From: Nitratireductor indicus C115
GTDB taxonomy: Bacteria > Pseudomonadota > Alphaproteobacteria > Rhizobiales > Rhizobiaceae
Direction of reading: 5' to 3'
Length of the DNA stretch: 64,000 bases
Assembly: GCF_000300515.1 (NCBI RefSeq)
Contig: NZ_AMSI01000002.1
Location: 1-64,000 of the forward strand
Under the pieces are notes generated by a model, which worked only from the letters and a program-made list of their open reading frames with translations, did not search any database and was not told where the DNA came from. This document shows positions 1 through 10,183 of this stretch, one piece after another. Position 1 is the first letter of the stretch, and each line of letters starts with the position of its first letter. The position numbers and the translations under genes are program-made.

Positions 1-44
1 TGGCCATGCTGGTGTAGGGGGCAAGCGGATACGGTCCGGGGGCG

Positions 45-686
45 ATGATGAAGACCATCCTGTGCTACGGCGATTCGCTGACATGGGGGTACGACCCATC
101 GGGCCCCGGGCGTCACGCTTTTCAGGATCGCTGGCCGAGCGCTTTAAAGGAAGCGCTCGGCAAAGGAGTCCGCGTCATCGCCGAGGGGCTGAACGGGCGC
201 ACTACGGCCTTTGATGATTTTGCTGCAGGCTCCGATCGCAATGGCGCCCGCATCCTGCCGACGATCCTCATGAGCCATTCACCGCTCGAACTGGTCGTCA
301 TCATGCTCGGCACGAATGACATGAAGCCGTTCCTGTGCGGCAAAGCCATTGGCGCCAAACAGGGCATGCGCAGGCTGATCGACATCGTTCGAGGCCATGA
401 TTATCCGATGGGGGAGGCCGCCCCTGCCATTCTGATCGTTTCTCCTCCGCCCTCCTGCGAAACCGACAATCCGGATTTCTCGCTCGTCTTCGAAGGCGCG
501 CTTGAGGAATCGGCCAAGCTCGCACGGCTTTACGACCGCCTGGCGGAAGAGGCGGGCACAGGCTTTTTCGACGCCGGCTCAGTGGCGCATACCAGCCCAC
601 TTGACGGTGTGCATCTTGACGCCGACAACACTCGTGCCATCGGCGCGGGGCTCGCGCCGATCGTCAAAGACATGCTTGGACTTTGA
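45..686 (+). CDS. SGNH/GDSL-family hydrolase (arylesterase-like)
   Basis: This 213-residue protein is probably an esterase or lipase of the SGNH hydrolase superfamily. Block I (GDSLTWGY) puts the nucleophile at Ser11. Block II Gly is in GLNGRTT, block III is GTNDMK, and the catalytic Asp/His pair lies in DGVHLD at residues 187-190. The order and spacing are those of single-domain bacterial arylesterases, and no signal peptide is seen, so it is probably cytoplasmic. Two ATG codons stand in tandem at the start; either could be used. A strong Shine-Dalgarno for the next gene begins just after its stop, so the two are probably co-transcribed. The substrate cannot be read from sequence. Confidence 0.85.
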   Translation: MMKTILCYGDSLTWGYDPSGPGRHAFQDRWPSALKEALGKGVRVIAEGLNGRTTAFDDFAAGSDRNGARILPTILMSHSPLELVVIMLGTNDMKPFLCGKAIGAKQGMRRLIDIVRGHDYPMGEAAPAILIVSPPPSCETDNPDFSLVFEGALEESAKLARLYDRLAEEAGTGFFDAGSVAHTSPLDGVHLDADNTRAIGAGLAPIVKDMLGL

Positions 687-702
687 TAAAGGAGGAATGA
701 GC

Positions 703-1254
703 ATGGCCAACACGGCAGGAAATACACCCGTACATACATCCTGGGGCTGGCTCGCCCTGCTCGGCGCGATTTCGCTGATCGGCGGCCTTTTGGCGCTGGC
801 CAATCCCTTTGCCGCAACCCTGACAGCAGCGCTTCTGGCTGCCTGGACCTTTGTGCTTTTCGGCGTGGTTCAGATCATTCAGGCGTTTCGCGTCCGTGGC
901 TGGTCCGGTTTTCTGTGGTCCCTGCTGCTTGGCGTTCTAACGCTTGCGGTGGGTATTTCCATACTGGTTCGTCCAGGGCCGGGCATCGTTTCGTTGACCG
1001 TTCTCGTCGCCGTCATTTTTCTTGTCCTCGGCGTGGTCAAATTGATGTATGGCTTCGCGCTGCGTCCGCTTCCGGGTTGGGGGTGGGTGCTCGCTTCCGG
1101 CCTGATCTCGATTGTGCTGGGGGTGATGATCCTGTCCGATATGCCCTGGTCTGCAGCCGCTGTCCTGGGCATTCTGCTTGCAATTGAACTTCTGTCGAAC
1201 GGAATCTTCCTGCTGCTCGTCGCATTCGGATTGCGTTCGGTGGGCCGAAGCTGA
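703..1254 (+). CDS. HdeD/DUF308-family membrane protein
   Basis: A 183-residue integral membrane protein with about six hydrophobic segments. The pattern, with a Gly/Leu-rich first helix (ISLIGGLLALANPF) and repeated short amphipathic loops, is that of the HdeD-like DUF308 family, whose E. coli member is linked to acid resistance. The start is set by AAGGAGG at 689-695: the first ATG (697) is too close, while ATG at 703 has ideal spacing. It follows the SGNH hydrolase closely. Function beyond a membrane stress role is inferred only from the family. Confidence 0.75.
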   Translation: MANTAGNTPVHTSWGWLALLGAISLIGGLLALANPFAATLTAALLAAWTFVLFGVVQIIQAFRVRGWSGFLWSLLLGVLTLAVGISILVRPGPGIVSLTVLVAVIFLVLGVVKLMYGFALRPLPGWGWVLASGLISIVLGVMILSDMPWSAAAVLGILLAIELLSNGIFLLLVAFGLRSVGRS

Positions 1255-1298
1255 GGCTTCACTCGCCCGGACACTGGCCGGGCCTGATCGAAATTGTT

Positions 1299-1332
1299 TC
1301 CCGGGTCCGCTTTCCCAAGAGCGGTTCCGGGA
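1299..1332 (+). promoter_or_regulatory. Extended hairpin in lpdA 5' leader
   Basis: TCCCGG-gt-CCGCT, an 8-base loop, then AGCGG-tt-CCGGGA forms two stacked helices separated by a symmetric 2x2 internal loop. It ends about 15 bases before the lpdA Shine-Dalgarno. A second GC-rich stem (GCCCGG/CCGGGC, 1265-1283) lies just upstream and has no U-tract. The pairing is seen directly; a regulatory role is not shown. Confidence 0.45.
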
Positions 1333-1362
1333 GCCGTAAAGTGACCAAAGGAGAAAGCAGCC

Positions 1363-2808
1363 GTGGCTGAAAATTACGACGTCATCATTATCGGATCGGG
1401 CCCCGGCGGCTATGTAACGGCTGTGCGTTCCGCGCAGCTCGGCTTCAAGACGGCAATCGTCGAACGCGAGCATCTGGGGGGCATCTGTCTCAACTGGGGC
1501 TGCATTCCCACCAAGGCGCTGCTGCGGTCCGCCGAGATCAAGCACTACGCCGAAAACGGCAAGGATTACGGCCTGACCATCGAGGGCAAGGTATCGGCCG
1601 ATGTCGCTGCCGTTGTCGATCGCTCGCGCAAGGTCTCCCAGCGGCTGAACGGCGGCGTCGGCTTCCTGATGAAGAAGAACAAGATCGATGTCATCTGGGG
1701 TGAGGCGAAGCTCTCGAAGCCTGGTGAGGTCGTTGTTTCCGAAAGCGCCAAGAAGGCCATGCAGCCGCAGCCGCCTGCGCCGAAAAACACGAAAGGTCCC
1801 GGCACCTACAAGGCCAAGCACGTCATCGTGGCCACTGGCGCGCGGCCGCGCGTTCTGCCGGGTATTGAGCCGGATGGCGACAAGATCTGGACCTATTTCG
1901 AGGCAATGGTGCCCAAGACCATGCCGAAATCGCTGGTCGTCATGGGGTCCGGCGCCATCGGCATGGAGTTCGCTTCCTTCTACCGCACCATGGGCGCCGA
2001 TGTGACCGTGGTGGAGCTGATGCCGCAAATCCTGCCCGTCGAGGATGCCGAAGTCTCCAAATTCGCCAAGAAGCAGTTCGAGAAGCAGGGTATCAAGTTC
2101 CACCTGGAAGCCAAGGTTACCAAGGTGGAGAAGGGCAAGGATACGGTCACCGCCCATATCGAGACCAAGGACGGCAAGGTCGAGAAGATCACGGCCGAAA
2201 AGCTGATCTCGGCTGTCGGTGTTCAGGGCAATATCGAGAATCTCGGCCTCGAAGCGTTGGGTGTGAAGACCGACCGCGGTTGCGTCGCGGTCGATGGCTA
2301 TGGCCGCACAAACGTGCCGGGTATCTACGCCATCGGCGATGTCGCCGGCCCGCCCATGCTTGCCCACAAGGCAGAACATGAAGGCGTGATCTGCATCGAG
2401 AAGATCGCGGAAGTGCCCGGCGTTCACGGGTTAGACAAGGGCCTTATCCCCGGCTGCACCTATTGTCAGCCGCAGGTTGCCTCGGTGGGCCTGACCGAAG
2501 AAAAGGCAAAGGCTGCGGGCCGCGACATCCGTGTCGGCCGCTTCCAGTTTGCCGCCAACGGCAAGGCCATCGCGCTCGGCGAGGATCAGGGGTTCATCAA
2601 GACCATCTTCGACAAGAAGACGGGCGAGCTCATCGGCGCCCATATGATCGGCGCGGAGGTCACCGAACTGATCCAGGGTTTTGTCGTGGCGATGAACCTT
2701 GAGACCACCGAGGAAGAACTGATGCACACGGTCTTCCCGCATCCGACGCTGTCGGAGATGATGAAGGAAAGCGTTCTCGACGCCTATGGGCGGACACTGA
2801 ACGCCTGA
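1363..2808 (+). CDS. lpdA: Dihydrolipoyl dehydrogenase (E3)
   Basis: The flavoprotein that reoxidises dihydrolipoamide in 2-oxo-acid dehydrogenase complexes, 481 residues. The FAD site is GSGPGG (11-16), the redox disulfide is Cys42/Cys47 in GGICLNWGCIPTK, the NAD fold starts at MGSGAIGMEF, and the catalytic His-Glu pair is in HPTLSEMMKE near the C-terminus. A Pro-rich insert (residues ~130-145, QPQPPAPKNTKG) interrupts the FAD domain; I believe related rhizobial E3 proteins have a similar segment. The start is GTG with AAGGAG at an ideal distance. The neighbouring lipA makes the lipoyl cofactor of the same complexes, so this is probably the pyruvate dehydrogenase E3. Confidence 0.95.
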   Translation: MAENYDVIIIGSGPGGYVTAVRSAQLGFKTAIVEREHLGGICLNWGCIPTKALLRSAEIKHYAENGKDYGLTIEGKVSADVAAVVDRSRKVSQRLNGGVGFLMKKNKIDVIWGEAKLSKPGEVVVSESAKKAMQPQPPAPKNTKGPGTYKAKHVIVATGARPRVLPGIEPDGDKIWTYFEAMVPKTMPKSLVVMGSGAIGMEFASFYRTMGADVTVVELMPQILPVEDAEVSKFAKKQFEKQGIKFHLEAKVTKVEKGKDTVTAHIETKDGKVEKITAEKLISAVGVQGNIENLGLEALGVKTDRGCVAVDGYGRTNVPGIYAIGDVAGPPMLAHKAEHEGVICIEKIAEVPGVHGLDKGLIPGCTYCQPQVASVGLTEEKAKAAGRDIRVGRFQFAANGKAIALGEDQGFIKTIFDKKTGELIGAHMIGAEVTELIQGFVVAMNLETTEEELMHTVFPHPTLSEMMKESVLDAYGRTLNA

Positions 2809-2826
2809 TCGGGCTTTACCCCTGTA

Positions 2827-2860
2827 TCCGCCCCGCATTCTGAACTATATGCGGGGCGGA
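2827..2860 (+). terminator. Strong 12-bp hairpin after lpdA
   Basis: TCCGCCCCGCAT and ATGCGGGGCGGA pair perfectly over 12 bases around a 10-base loop, 19 bases after the lpdA stop and 20 before the next ATG. There is no U-tract, so it may act as a processing or stability element, or a partial terminator, rather than a classic intrinsic terminator. Confidence 0.6.
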
Positions 2861-2879
2861 ACAATGCAAGGAGCCAGTC

Positions 2880-3164
2880 ATGGAACACGGCTACGGAATC
2901 ATGGGAATGCCGGGAGTCGGCTTTTTCGGTTTGCTTCTGATCGGCTTCATCGCCGGTTACGTGGCCGAAAAGACCATGAACAGGAACCATGGCTTCCTGA
3001 CCAACATACTCGTCGGCATTGCCGGCTCCTTCGTTGGCGGGACATTGGCTAGCCTCGTCAACATCTCGTTTTATGGATTCCTGGGCAATCTGGTTGTCGC
3101 CATCGTCGGTGCCATCCTGATCCTCTGGATTTTCGGTCGTTCGGAATCCCGCCGGACGCGATAG
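2880..3164 (+). CDS. GlsB/YeaQ/YmgE-family stress membrane protein
   Basis: A 94-residue, three-helix membrane protein of the transglycosylase-associated (YmgE/YeaQ) family. Gly-rich hydrophobic segments ([39 protein letters not shown]) alternate with short charged loops, and the C-terminus is basic. The start has AAGGAG 8 bases upstream. It sits between lpdA and lipA behind a strong hairpin, so its expression may differ from theirs. Family members are stress-induced; the molecular function is unknown. Confidence 0.75.
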   Translation: MEHGYGIMGMPGVGFFGLLLIGFIAGYVAEKTMNRNHGFLTNILVGIAGSFVGGTLASLVNISFYGFLGNLVVAIVGAILILWIFGRSESRRTR

Positions 3165-3171
3165 GACAAAA

Positions 3172-4134
3172 ATGGTCACCGTACTCGATACCGTCAGCAA
3201 CCGCCCGCGCGTAAGGCATCCGGAAAAGGCTCATCGGCCCGATCAGGAAGTGTTGCGCAAGCCCGAATGGATCCGCGTCAAGGCGCCGACCTCCAGGGGG
3301 TATCTCGAAACACGCGAGATCGTGAAGTCCAACAAGCTGGTCACGGTTTGTGAGGAAGCGGGCTGCCCAAATATCGGCGAGTGCTGGGACAAGAAGCACG
3401 CGACCTTCATGATCCTCGGCGAGATTTGCACGCGCGCCTGCGCCTTCTGCAATGTCGCCACCGGCATTCCCGGTCCCGTCGATGCCAACGAGCCGGAGAA
3501 CGTGGCCAAGGCCGTGCGCGAGATGGGGTTGAACCATGTGGTCATCACCTCGGTCGACCGGGACGATCTCGACGATGGCGGCGCGCAGCATTTCGCCGAC
3601 GTGATCGGCGCGATCCGCGCATCGTCTCCGGCAACCACCATTGAAATCCTGACCCCGGATTTCCTGCGCAAGGATGGCGCGCTGGAAGTGGTGGTGAAGG
3701 CCAAGCCGGATGTCTTCAACCACAATCTGGAAACCGTACCGTCGAATTATCTGAAGGTGCGTCCGGGCGCGCGCTATTTCCATTCGCTGCGCCTGCTTCA
3801 GCAGGTCAAGGAACTCGACCCGACCATGTTCACCAAATCCGGCATCATGGTGGGGCTGGGCGAGGAACGGAACGAGGTTCTCCAATTGATGGACGATCTG
3901 CGTTCGGCCGATGTCGACTTCATGACCATCGGCCAGTATCTGCAGCCGACGCGCAAGCATCACCCGGTCAAGGCGTTCGTGACACCCGACGAGTTCAAGT
4001 CCTACGAGACCGTTGCTTACGCCAAGGGTTTCCTCATGGTTTCATCAAGCCCGCTGACGCGGTCTTCGCATCATGCGGGTGAGGATTTCGCCAAGCTCAA
4101 GGCTGCGCGCGAGGCGCGTCTGCAGTCGGCCTGA
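3172..4134 (+). CDS. lipA: Lipoyl synthase
   Basis: A radical-SAM enzyme of 320 residues that inserts two sulfurs into octanoyl-carrier domains to make lipoyl groups. The radical-SAM cluster cysteines are Cys86, Cys90 and Cys93 (CTRACAFC). The auxiliary cluster that donates sulfur is Cys60, Cys65 and Cys71 ([12 protein letters not shown]). The C-terminal [10 protein letters not shown] carries the conserved serine that ligates the auxiliary cluster. Length and motif order match typical LipA. The next gene begins 7 bases after its stop, and lpdA upstream makes pathway sense. Confidence 0.97.
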   Translation: MVTVLDTVSNRPRVRHPEKAHRPDQEVLRKPEWIRVKAPTSRGYLETREIVKSNKLVTVCEEAGCPNIGECWDKKHATFMILGEICTRACAFCNVATGIPGPVDANEPENVAKAVREMGLNHVVITSVDRDDLDDGGAQHFADVIGAIRASSPATTIEILTPDFLRKDGALEVVVKAKPDVFNHNLETVPSNYLKVRPGARYFHSLRLLQQVKELDPTMFTKSGIMVGLGEERNEVLQLMDDLRSADVDFMTIGQYLQPTRKHHPVKAFVTPDEFKSYETVAYAKGFLMVSSSPLTRSSHHAGEDFAKLKAAREARLQSA

Positions 4135-4141
4135 AGAAGAC

Positions 4142-4600
4142 ATGCCGAAATTCGAGACCGTAAGGCACGTTGCGCACTCGCCCGAAGAGATGTTCGCGCT
4201 CGTGGCGGATGTGGAGAAATATCCCGAGTTCCTGCCCATGTGCGAGGCGCTTGCGGTGCGCACCCGCAAGGAACGCGACGGGGTTACCCTGCTCGTTGCT
4301 GACATGACCGTGGGCTATAAGGCGCTACGGGAGACCTTTACGAGCCAGGTGGCCCTGAAACCCGCCGAACGGGCAATCGACGTCCGCTATGTGGATGGGC
4401 CTTTCCGCTTTCTGAAGAATGAATGGCGTTTCGAGCCTGCCGCGGAAGGCAAGTGCGACATTCATTTCTTCATCGAGTACGAATTCAAGAGCCGCATGCT
4501 GGGTGCCCTGATGGGGGCGATGTTCGATCGCGCTTTCCGCATGTTTGCCGAAGCTTTCGAGCGGCGCGCCGATCAGGTCTATAATCGCGGCGCGGCCTGA
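4142..4600 (+). CDS. COQ10/RatA-like START-domain protein
   Basis: A 152-residue single-domain protein of the polyketide cyclase/START fold. Diagnostic stretches are VAHSPEEMFALVADVEKYPEFLP at the N-terminus and RYVDGPFRFLKNEWRF in the middle. Homologues include mitochondrial COQ10 (binds ubiquinone and helps its delivery to the respiratory chain) and E. coli RatA, reported to bind ribosomes. In alphaproteobacteria next to lipA I favour the quinone-chaperone role. It is translated from ATG at 4142, just after lipA, and ends 4 bases from the convergent pncC gene. Confidence 0.8.
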   Translation: MPKFETVRHVAHSPEEMFALVADVEKYPEFLPMCEALAVRTRKERDGVTLLVADMTVGYKALRETFTSQVALKPAERAIDVRYVDGPFRFLKNEWRFEPAAEGKCDIHFFIEYEFKSRMLGALMGAMFDRAFRMFAEAFERRADQVYNRGAA

Positions 4601-4604
4601 TTTA

Positions 4605-5114
4605 TCAGTTCGTCGTCTGCCTGAGCGCTTCCAGAACCATGCCGAGTGCGGTCTCAACGGTTGCGGAGCGCACACCCGCGCGGTCGAGACCTTCGAAAAT
4701 GCGCGATTGCGCGACTGGTTCGTGCCCCTCGAGCGCAAGCCCGAACCAGACAAGACCGACAGGCTTTTCTGCCGATCCGCCACCGGGGCCGGCAACACCC
4801 GTCACGGCGATAGAAATGCTGGCACGTGAGTTTTCCAGCGCACCGCGCGCCATCTCCAGCGCCGTCTCGCGCGATACCGCGCCATGGGCGTCCAGCGTAT
4901 TTGCCGAAACGCCGAGCATGTCCATCTTGGCTTCATTTGAATAGGTGACGAAGCCCCGGTCGACCACGGTCGAGGAACCGGCAATATCGGTCAGTGCGGC
5001 TGCAATCATTCCGCCAGTGCAGGATTCGGCTGTCGCAAGCATGATGCCGCGTGCCTCGCATGCCGCCAGTACGGCTCGCGCCAAAGCCTCTTGCCGGGCT
5101 TGATACCCACTCAT
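4605..5114 (-). CDS. pncC: CinA C-terminal domain protein (PncC-type nicotinamide-nucleotide amidase)
   Basis: This 169-residue stand-alone CinA C-terminal domain probably deamidates nicotinamide mononucleotide to nicotinic acid mononucleotide in NAD recycling. Signature motifs are [11 protein letters not shown] (with the conserved Ser/Cys-Thr loop), [10 protein letters not shown] and [12 protein letters not shown]-like [18 protein letters not shown]. The N-terminal molybdopterin-like domain of full CinA is absent. Its ATG overlaps the ispDF stop as ATGA, so the two are translationally coupled. Confidence 0.88.
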   Translation of the reverse strand: MSGYQARQEALARAVLAACEARGIMLATAESCTGGMIAAALTDIAGSSTVVDRGFVTYSNEAKMDMLGVSANTLDAHGAVSRETALEMARGALENSRASISIAVTGVAGPGGGSAEKPVGLVWFGLALEGHEPVAQSRIFEGLDRAGVRSATVETALGMVLEALRQTTN

Positions 5115-6349
5115 GCGGGAACCTCGCCGGGATAGATCACGCTGACGGTGGCAATGGCTGCAATGCCTTCCTCGCGTCCGACGAAACCGAGTTTCTCGTT
5201 GGTCGTCGCCTTGATCGAAATGCGGTGTTCGGCAATGCCGAGCATTGCTGCCATGGCGGCGGTCATGGCCGCGCGATGCGGGCCGACCTTCGGCGCTTCG
5301 CAGATGAGGGTGACATCCGCATTGGCGATGCGCCCGCCCGCCGCGCGCACGATATGCGCCGCATGCTCCACGAAGATGTACGAGGCCGCACCCTTCCATT
5401 GCGGATCGGAAGGCGGGAAATGAGTGCCGATATCGCCTGCGCCGCAGGTGGCCAGAAGCGCGTCGGTCAGGGCATGAAGGCCGACATCCGCGTCGGAATG
5501 GCCCGAAAGCCGCCTGGAATGGGGAATGCGCACACCGCAGAGCACGACCGCATCGCCGTCGGTGAAGGAATGCACATCATAGCCATTGCCGGTGCGCACA
5601 TCGGGAAAGGCGCTCGCGCGGTTCATGCGCTGGTCAGCGAGAGCGATGTCGCGGGCCCAGGTGAGCTTGATATTGTCAACAGAGCCGGCAACGAGCCGAA
5701 CCGGAATATCGGCCCATTCGGCAATGGCCGAATCGTCCGTGAAATCGTCTCGACCAAGATGGAATGCGCGGTCGTGCGCAGCCGCGATCAGAGAAAAGGG
5801 AAAACCTTGCGGTGTTTGTGCGCCATGCAGGTCGTGGCGCGGGACAGTTTCTGCGATGAGGCCCGCGTGTCCGGCCCGTTTCAGTGTTTCCGCCACAGGC
5901 AGAGAGGGAAGGGCGCCGGTGCCCGCCTCGACGGCGCCTATGACACGCCCGATCAGCTCTCTGTCGATGAAGGGGCGTACGCCATCATGGATGAGGACGA
6001 CCTGCGGATCCGGATCGTGGAGCGCGATAAGTGCGAGGCGCGTGGATGCCTGGCGCGTGGGGCCGCCATGGATGGCCATCACACGGTCGGTCAGGCCTTC
6101 GGCAGCTTCGGCAAACAGCGCCTCGTCATCGGGATGGATCGCGACGACGATGCGCCCGATACGGGCATCCGACAGGAAGGTCTCAAGCGTGTGGCGAAGC
6201 ACGGGCTTGCCACCCACCAGCCTGTATTGCTTGGGTCCCTCGGCGGATTGGCCGGCCCGCTCCCCCCGTCCGGCGGCCACGATAACTGCGGCGACTTCGC
6301 CCTTCGCGGCCTGCATGACGCTCTCTTGCCGTGTCATCTGCTTGTCCAT
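5111..6349 (-). CDS. ispDF: Bifunctional IspD/IspF of the MEP isoprenoid pathway
   Basis: A fused enzyme of 412 residues. The N-terminal IspD half (about 18-245) has the CTP-binding loop [10 protein letters not shown] and HDGVRPF, and makes CDP-methylerythritol. The C-terminal IspF half (about 252-412) has zinc ligands Asp258 and His260 (GYDVHSF) and His292 in [17 protein letters not shown], and forms the cyclodiphosphate. The fusion is typical of alphaproteobacteria and leaves out IspE, which acts between them. It is divergent from dusB and coupled to pncC downstream. Confidence 0.96.
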   Translation of the reverse strand: MDKQMTRQESVMQAAKGEVAAVIVAAGRGERAGQSAEGPKQYRLVGGKPVLRHTLETFLSDARIGRIVVAIHPDDEALFAEAAEGLTDRVMAIHGGPTRQASTRLALIALHDPDPQVVLIHDGVRPFIDRELIGRVIGAVEAGTGALPSLPVAETLKRAGHAGLIAETVPRHDLHGAQTPQGFPFSLIAAAHDRAFHLGRDDFTDDSAIAEWADIPVRLVAGSVDNIKLTWARDIALADQRMNRASAFPDVRTGNGYDVHSFTDGDAVVLCGVRIPHSRRLSGHSDADVGLHALTDALLATCGAGDIGTHFPPSDPQWKGAASYIFVEHAAHIVRAAGGRIANADVTLICEAPKVGPHRAAMTAAMAAMLGIAEHRISIKATTNEKLGFVGREEGIAAIATVSVIYPGEVPA

Positions 6350-6462
6350 GCCTCAGACGCATAATAATTGGGGCGCAGAAAGGCCAGCCGAATTTGTCGA
6401 TTATGCGCTGCGGCAAGAAAACGCTGTTGCGGGGCCGTCGTAAAGTGGCTAAAGAATGAGCA

Positions 6463-7506
6463 ATGATCACGGGTGCTTCAATTTTGTGCACATCTTCGGT
6501 TGACATGTTGACGCAACCGCTCCGGCTTGGCCCGGTGACTATCCGCAACAGGGTTTTTCTCGCACCCATGTCCGGGGTCACGGATTTTGCCTTTCGCGAA
6601 AGGGCTTATGCCCATGGCGCCGGCCTGGTTGTCTCAGAAATGGTGGCAAGCGGGGAACTGGCCCGTGGCCGCGCCGAATCGGCGCGTCGCCTGCGCCGCC
6701 CCAACGTGGATGTGCATATGGTGCAGCTTGCAGGCCGTGAGGCCCGCTGGATGGCTGAAGCGGCGCGCATTGCAGCCGATGAGGGCGCCGACATAATCGA
6801 CATCAATATGGGGTGTCCGGCCAAGAAGGTGACGGGCGGCTATTGCGGGTCCGCCCTGATGCGCGAGCCCGACCATGCACTTGGCCTGATCGAGGCGGTG
6901 GTGGGGGCCGTTACCGTGCCCGTTACGGTGAAAATGCGCCTTGGCTGGGATGAAAACGCACTGAATGCGCCCGCCATCGCCCGGCGCGCCGAGGAAGCAG
7001 GCGTATCCATGGTCACGATCCATGGGCGTACGCGATGCCAATTCTACAAGGGTAAGGCCGATTGGCGCGCCATTGCACGCGTCAAGGACGCGGTGAGCAT
7101 TCCCGTCGTTGCCAATGGCGACGTTTCTTCGCCAGAGGATGCTGCGGAGATATTGGAGCAGTCGGGCGCCGACGCCGTCATGATCGGGCGCGCCCATTAC
7201 GGTGCTCCCTGGACGGCAGGCCGCATCGTCGCGCAGGCGGCTGGCCGGATAGCGCAGGACATGCCCCGTTCGCCGCTCGCTCTCGCCGCCTATGTGGTGG
7301 ATCACTATGAGGCAATGCTTGGCCTCTACGGCGCGGAGCAGGGCTTGCGCCATGCGCGCAAGCACCTGGGCTGGTATCTGGATCGGCACGCGCCCTGGGT
7401 CGGGGTACAGGATCGGAAATCAATCATGACCGGCACGGATTATCGCGGCGTCATCGACCGGCTGCATCGCGTCCTCCGTGCGGGCGAAGGCGAGTTGGCG
7501 GCATGA
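6463..7506 (+). CDS. dusB: tRNA-dihydrouridine synthase DusB (NifR3)
   Basis: An FMN enzyme that reduces uridines in the tRNA D-loop. The TIM-barrel FMN contact [13 protein letters not shown] and the catalytic-cysteine segment [20 protein letters not shown] are both clear, followed by VKMRLGWD and IHGRTR. In alphaproteobacteria this gene (nifR3) is the first gene of the ntrBC operon, as here. The 347-residue start at ATG 6463 is preceded by an AAAGAATGAG-like sequence; a later ATG at 6505 would also give a complete fold and cannot be excluded. The stop overlaps the ntrB start (ATGA). Confidence 0.94.
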   Translation: MITGASILCTSSVDMLTQPLRLGPVTIRNRVFLAPMSGVTDFAFRERAYAHGAGLVVSEMVASGELARGRAESARRLRRPNVDVHMVQLAGREARWMAEAARIAADEGADIIDINMGCPAKKVTGGYCGSALMREPDHALGLIEAVVGAVTVPVTVKMRLGWDENALNAPAIARRAEEAGVSMVTIHGRTRCQFYKGKADWRAIARVKDAVSIPVVANGDVSSPEDAAEILEQSGADAVMIGRAHYGAPWTAGRIVAQAAGRIAQDMPRSPLALAAYVVDHYEAMLGLYGAEQGLRHARKHLGWYLDRHAPWVGVQDRKSIMTGTDYRGVIDRLHRVLRAGEGELAA

Positions 7507-8648
7507 AACAGAATGGGGCTGGCTTATCGGAGGCGGTTGCGGCGCAGACGCTGCTCAACACGCTGCGTCATCCGGTCGTCATGATCGACGAGGACGGCTT
7601 CATGGTCCACGCCAATGCGGAAGCCGAGGATTTCTTCCGCTCCGGCGCTACCATACTGGCGCGCAGCCGTCTCTCCGATTTCGTGCCGTTCGGCAGCCCG
7701 CTTGTCGCGCTGGTGGAGCAGGTGCGTGCCCAGCGCGTTGCCATGAACGAATATCGGGTCGACATCTCATCCCCGAGGCTCGGCTCCGAGCGCATGGTCG
7801 ATATCCATGCCGCGCCCGTTTCCGAATTGCCGGGGGCCGTGGCGCTGCTCCTCCAGGAGCGCTCCATGGCCGACAAGATCGACCGGCAGATGGTTCACCG
7901 CGGAGCCGCGCGCTCCGTTTCGGGTCTTGCCGCGATGCTGGCTCACGAGATCAAGAATCCTCTCGCCGGCATTCGCGGCGCAGCGCAGCTTCTCGAACAC
8001 GCGGTGACCGACGAGGACCGCGCGCTGACGCGGCTCATTACCGAAGAGACGGATCGCATCGTGGCCCTTGTCGACCGCATGGAGGTCTTCTCGGATGAAA
8101 GACCGGTTGAGCGGGCCCCCATCAACATCCACCTCGTTCTCGATCATGTGAAGGCTGCCGCCCGCAATGGCTTTGCCCGAAAGATCGCCTTCGTCGAGGA
8201 ATACGATCCTTCCCTGCCGCCAGTCTGGGCAAACAGGGATCAGCTCGTTCAGGTCTTCCTCAATCTTGTGAAAAACGCTGCGGAGGCAATTGGCGACCGC
8301 GAGGACGGTGAAATCCGTCTGACCACCGCTTTCCGGCCGGGAATTCGCCTGTCCGTGCCGGGTTCTCCGGACCGCGTGGCCTTACCTCTCGAATTTTGCG
8401 TCTACGACAATGGGCCCGGCATTCCCGAGGATATGCGCCCGATTATTTTCGATCCCTTTGTGACCTCGAAGCAGAACGGTTCGGGCCTTGGGCTTGCACT
8501 TGTTGCAAAGATCGTCGGCGCACATGGCGGTGTCATCGAATGCGAATCGTCCGGACAACGCGGCACGGTCTTCCGCATCTTGATGCCGGCCTGGCGCGAG
8601 GCGCGGGGCGATGCACTCCTGACCGGTGAACAGGAAATCCAGACATGA
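7503..8648 (+). CDS. ntrB: Nitrogen-regulation sensor kinase NtrB (GlnL)
   Basis: A cytosolic histidine kinase of 381 residues with no membrane segment. An N-terminal PAS domain (about 15-120) is followed by the H-box with phospho-acceptor His148 ([11 protein letters not shown]) and an HATPase domain with N-box [10 protein letters not shown]1 YDNGPGIP and G2 GSGLGLALV. In this family PII protein controls whether NtrB phosphorylates or dephosphorylates NtrC in response to nitrogen status. Start and stop overlap dusB and ntrC, so the three genes form one translational unit. Confidence 0.95.
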   Translation: MKQNGAGLSEAVAAQTLLNTLRHPVVMIDEDGFMVHANAEAEDFFRSGATILARSRLSDFVPFGSPLVALVEQVRAQRVAMNEYRVDISSPRLGSERMVDIHAAPVSELPGAVALLLQERSMADKIDRQMVHRGAARSVSGLAAMLAHEIKNPLAGIRGAAQLLEHAVTDEDRALTRLITEETDRIVALVDRMEVFSDERPVERAPINIHLVLDHVKAAARNGFARKIAFVEEYDPSLPPVWANRDQLVQVFLNLVKNAAEAIGDREDGEIRLTTAFRPGIRLSVPGSPDRVALPLEFCVYDNGPGIPEDMRPIIFDPFVTSKQNGSGLGLALVAKIVGAHGGVIECESSGQRGTVFRILMPAWREARGDALLTGEQEIQT

Positions 8649-10093
8649 AAAGCGGCAGCATTCTCATCGCCGATGACGACGCGGCAATCCGCACGGTGCT
8701 CAATCAGGCGCTGTCGCGTGCCGGTTACGAAGTCCGTGTGACGTCCAATGTCGAGACATTGTGGCGCTGGGTGTCGGCGGGCGAGGGGGACCTGGTCATC
8801 ACCGACGTTGTGATGCCTGACGGCAATGCTTTCGATCTCCTGCCACGCATTCGCAAGGCACGTCCCGACCTGCCCGTTATCGCGATGAGCGCTCAGAACA
8901 CCTTCATGACCGCGATCCGCGCTTCGGAGGTCGGTGCCTATGATTATCTGCCCAAGCCCTTCGACCTGACGGAGCTCGTCAATATCGTCGGCCGCGCTCT
9001 GTCGGAGCCTAAATCGGGCAATCGCGAAGCCCCGATCCCGGAGGCCCCCGACACCCTGCCGCTGATCGGACGCTCCGCTGCCATGCAGGAAATCTACCGT
9101 CTTCTGGCGCGCATGATGCAGACCGATCTGACGGTGATGATCAGCGGCGAATCGGGAACCGGTAAGGAGCTGGTTGCGCGGGCGCTCCACGAATATGGCC
9201 GTCGCCGCAAGGGGCCTTTCGTTGCCATCAACATGGCTGCCATCCCCCGTGACCTGATCGAATCGGAACTGTTCGGTCATGAGAAGGGCGCTTTCACCGG
9301 CGCGCAGTCACGATCTTTCGGCCGTTTCGAGCAGGCGGAGGGCGGCACGCTCTTCCTGGACGAGATTGGCGATATGCCGATGGAGGCGCAGACGCGCCTT
9401 CTGCGCGTCCTCCAGCAGGGCGAATACACAACGGTCGGCGGCCGCACGCCGATCCGCACCGATGTGCGCATCGTGGCGGCCACCAACAAGGATCCGCGCA
9501 TGCTGATCGATCAGGGCCTGTTTCGCGAGGACCTGTTCTATCGGCTGAACGTGGTTCCGCTGCGCCTGCCGCCCCTGCGCGACAGGGCAGAGGATATCCC
9601 CGATCTGGTGCGTCATTTCTTTGCCCGCGCCGAGAAGGAAGGCCTGCAGGCAAAGCGCATCAGCCCGGAAGGTCTGTCGCGGATGAAGCACTATCGCTGG
9701 CCGGGCAACGTGCGTGAACTCGAAAACCTGATCCGGCGGCTTGCCGCGCTTTATCCGCAGGACGAGATTTCGGCGGAAGTGATCGAGCAGGAACTGCGCG
9801 CGGCGGGCTCCATGCGCCAGGGCGAGGCCGAACCTGCTCCGCAAAGCGTCACTTTGGAACAGGCGGTAGAGCAGCATTTGCAGCGCTATTTCGCGCAGTT
9901 CGGAGACCAGTTGCCACCCGCCGGTCTTTATCAGCGCGTGCTTGCCCAGATGGAACAGCCGCTTCTCATCGCGGCCCTGACGGCAACGGGTGGAAACCAG
10001 CTGAAAGCCGCCGATCTCCTTGGCCTGAACCGCAACACGCTGCGCAAGAAAATCCGCGAATACGCCATCAACATCTACCGTGGCGCGAATTAG
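8645..10093 (+). CDS. ntrC: Nitrogen-regulation response regulator NtrC (GlnG)
   Basis: A sigma-54-dependent activator of 482 residues. The receiver domain has the acidic pocket (ADDD at 9-12), phospho-acceptor Asp54 and the KPFD switch lysine. The AAA+ domain has Walker A GESGTGKE, an intact GAFTGAQ sigma-54 contact loop and [13 protein letters not shown] Fis-type helix-turn-helix ends the protein ([17 protein letters not shown]). It activates nitrogen-scavenging genes when phosphorylated by NtrB. About 90 non-coding bases separate it from ntrY. Confidence 0.96.
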   Translation: MKSGSILIADDDAAIRTVLNQALSRAGYEVRVTSNVETLWRWVSAGEGDLVITDVVMPDGNAFDLLPRIRKARPDLPVIAMSAQNTFMTAIRASEVGAYDYLPKPFDLTELVNIVGRALSEPKSGNREAPIPEAPDTLPLIGRSAAMQEIYRLLARMMQTDLTVMISGESGTGKELVARALHEYGRRRKGPFVAINMAAIPRDLIESELFGHEKGAFTGAQSRSFGRFEQAEGGTLFLDEIGDMPMEAQTRLLRVLQQGEYTTVGGRTPIRTDVRIVAATNKDPRMLIDQGLFREDLFYRLNVVPLRLPPLRDRAEDIPDLVRHFFARAEKEGLQAKRISPEGLSRMKHYRWPGNVRELENLIRRLAALYPQDEISAEVIEQELRAAGSMRQGEAEPAPQSVTLEQAVEQHLQRYFAQFGDQLPPAGLYQRVLAQMEQPLLIAALTATGGNQLKAADLLGLNRNTLRKKIREYAINIYRGAN

Positions 10094-10183
10094 CGCATCC
10101 AGAACGCATCCACGAGTCTCGATCGCGGCGCTTAATCCCCGTTCTGCCCCAGCATTGCCACGATTGGCCGATCAAACTGTTGC

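Noticed and set aside
937-2427. A 496-residue minus-strand frame over the HdeD-like gene and lpdA
   Set aside because: It lies antisense to two real genes, with low-complexity His/Asp/Gly-rich translation and no motif.
5051-6364. A 437-residue plus-strand frame over ispDF
   Set aside because: Antisense shadow of the bifunctional IspDF gene, whose active-site motifs are all intact.
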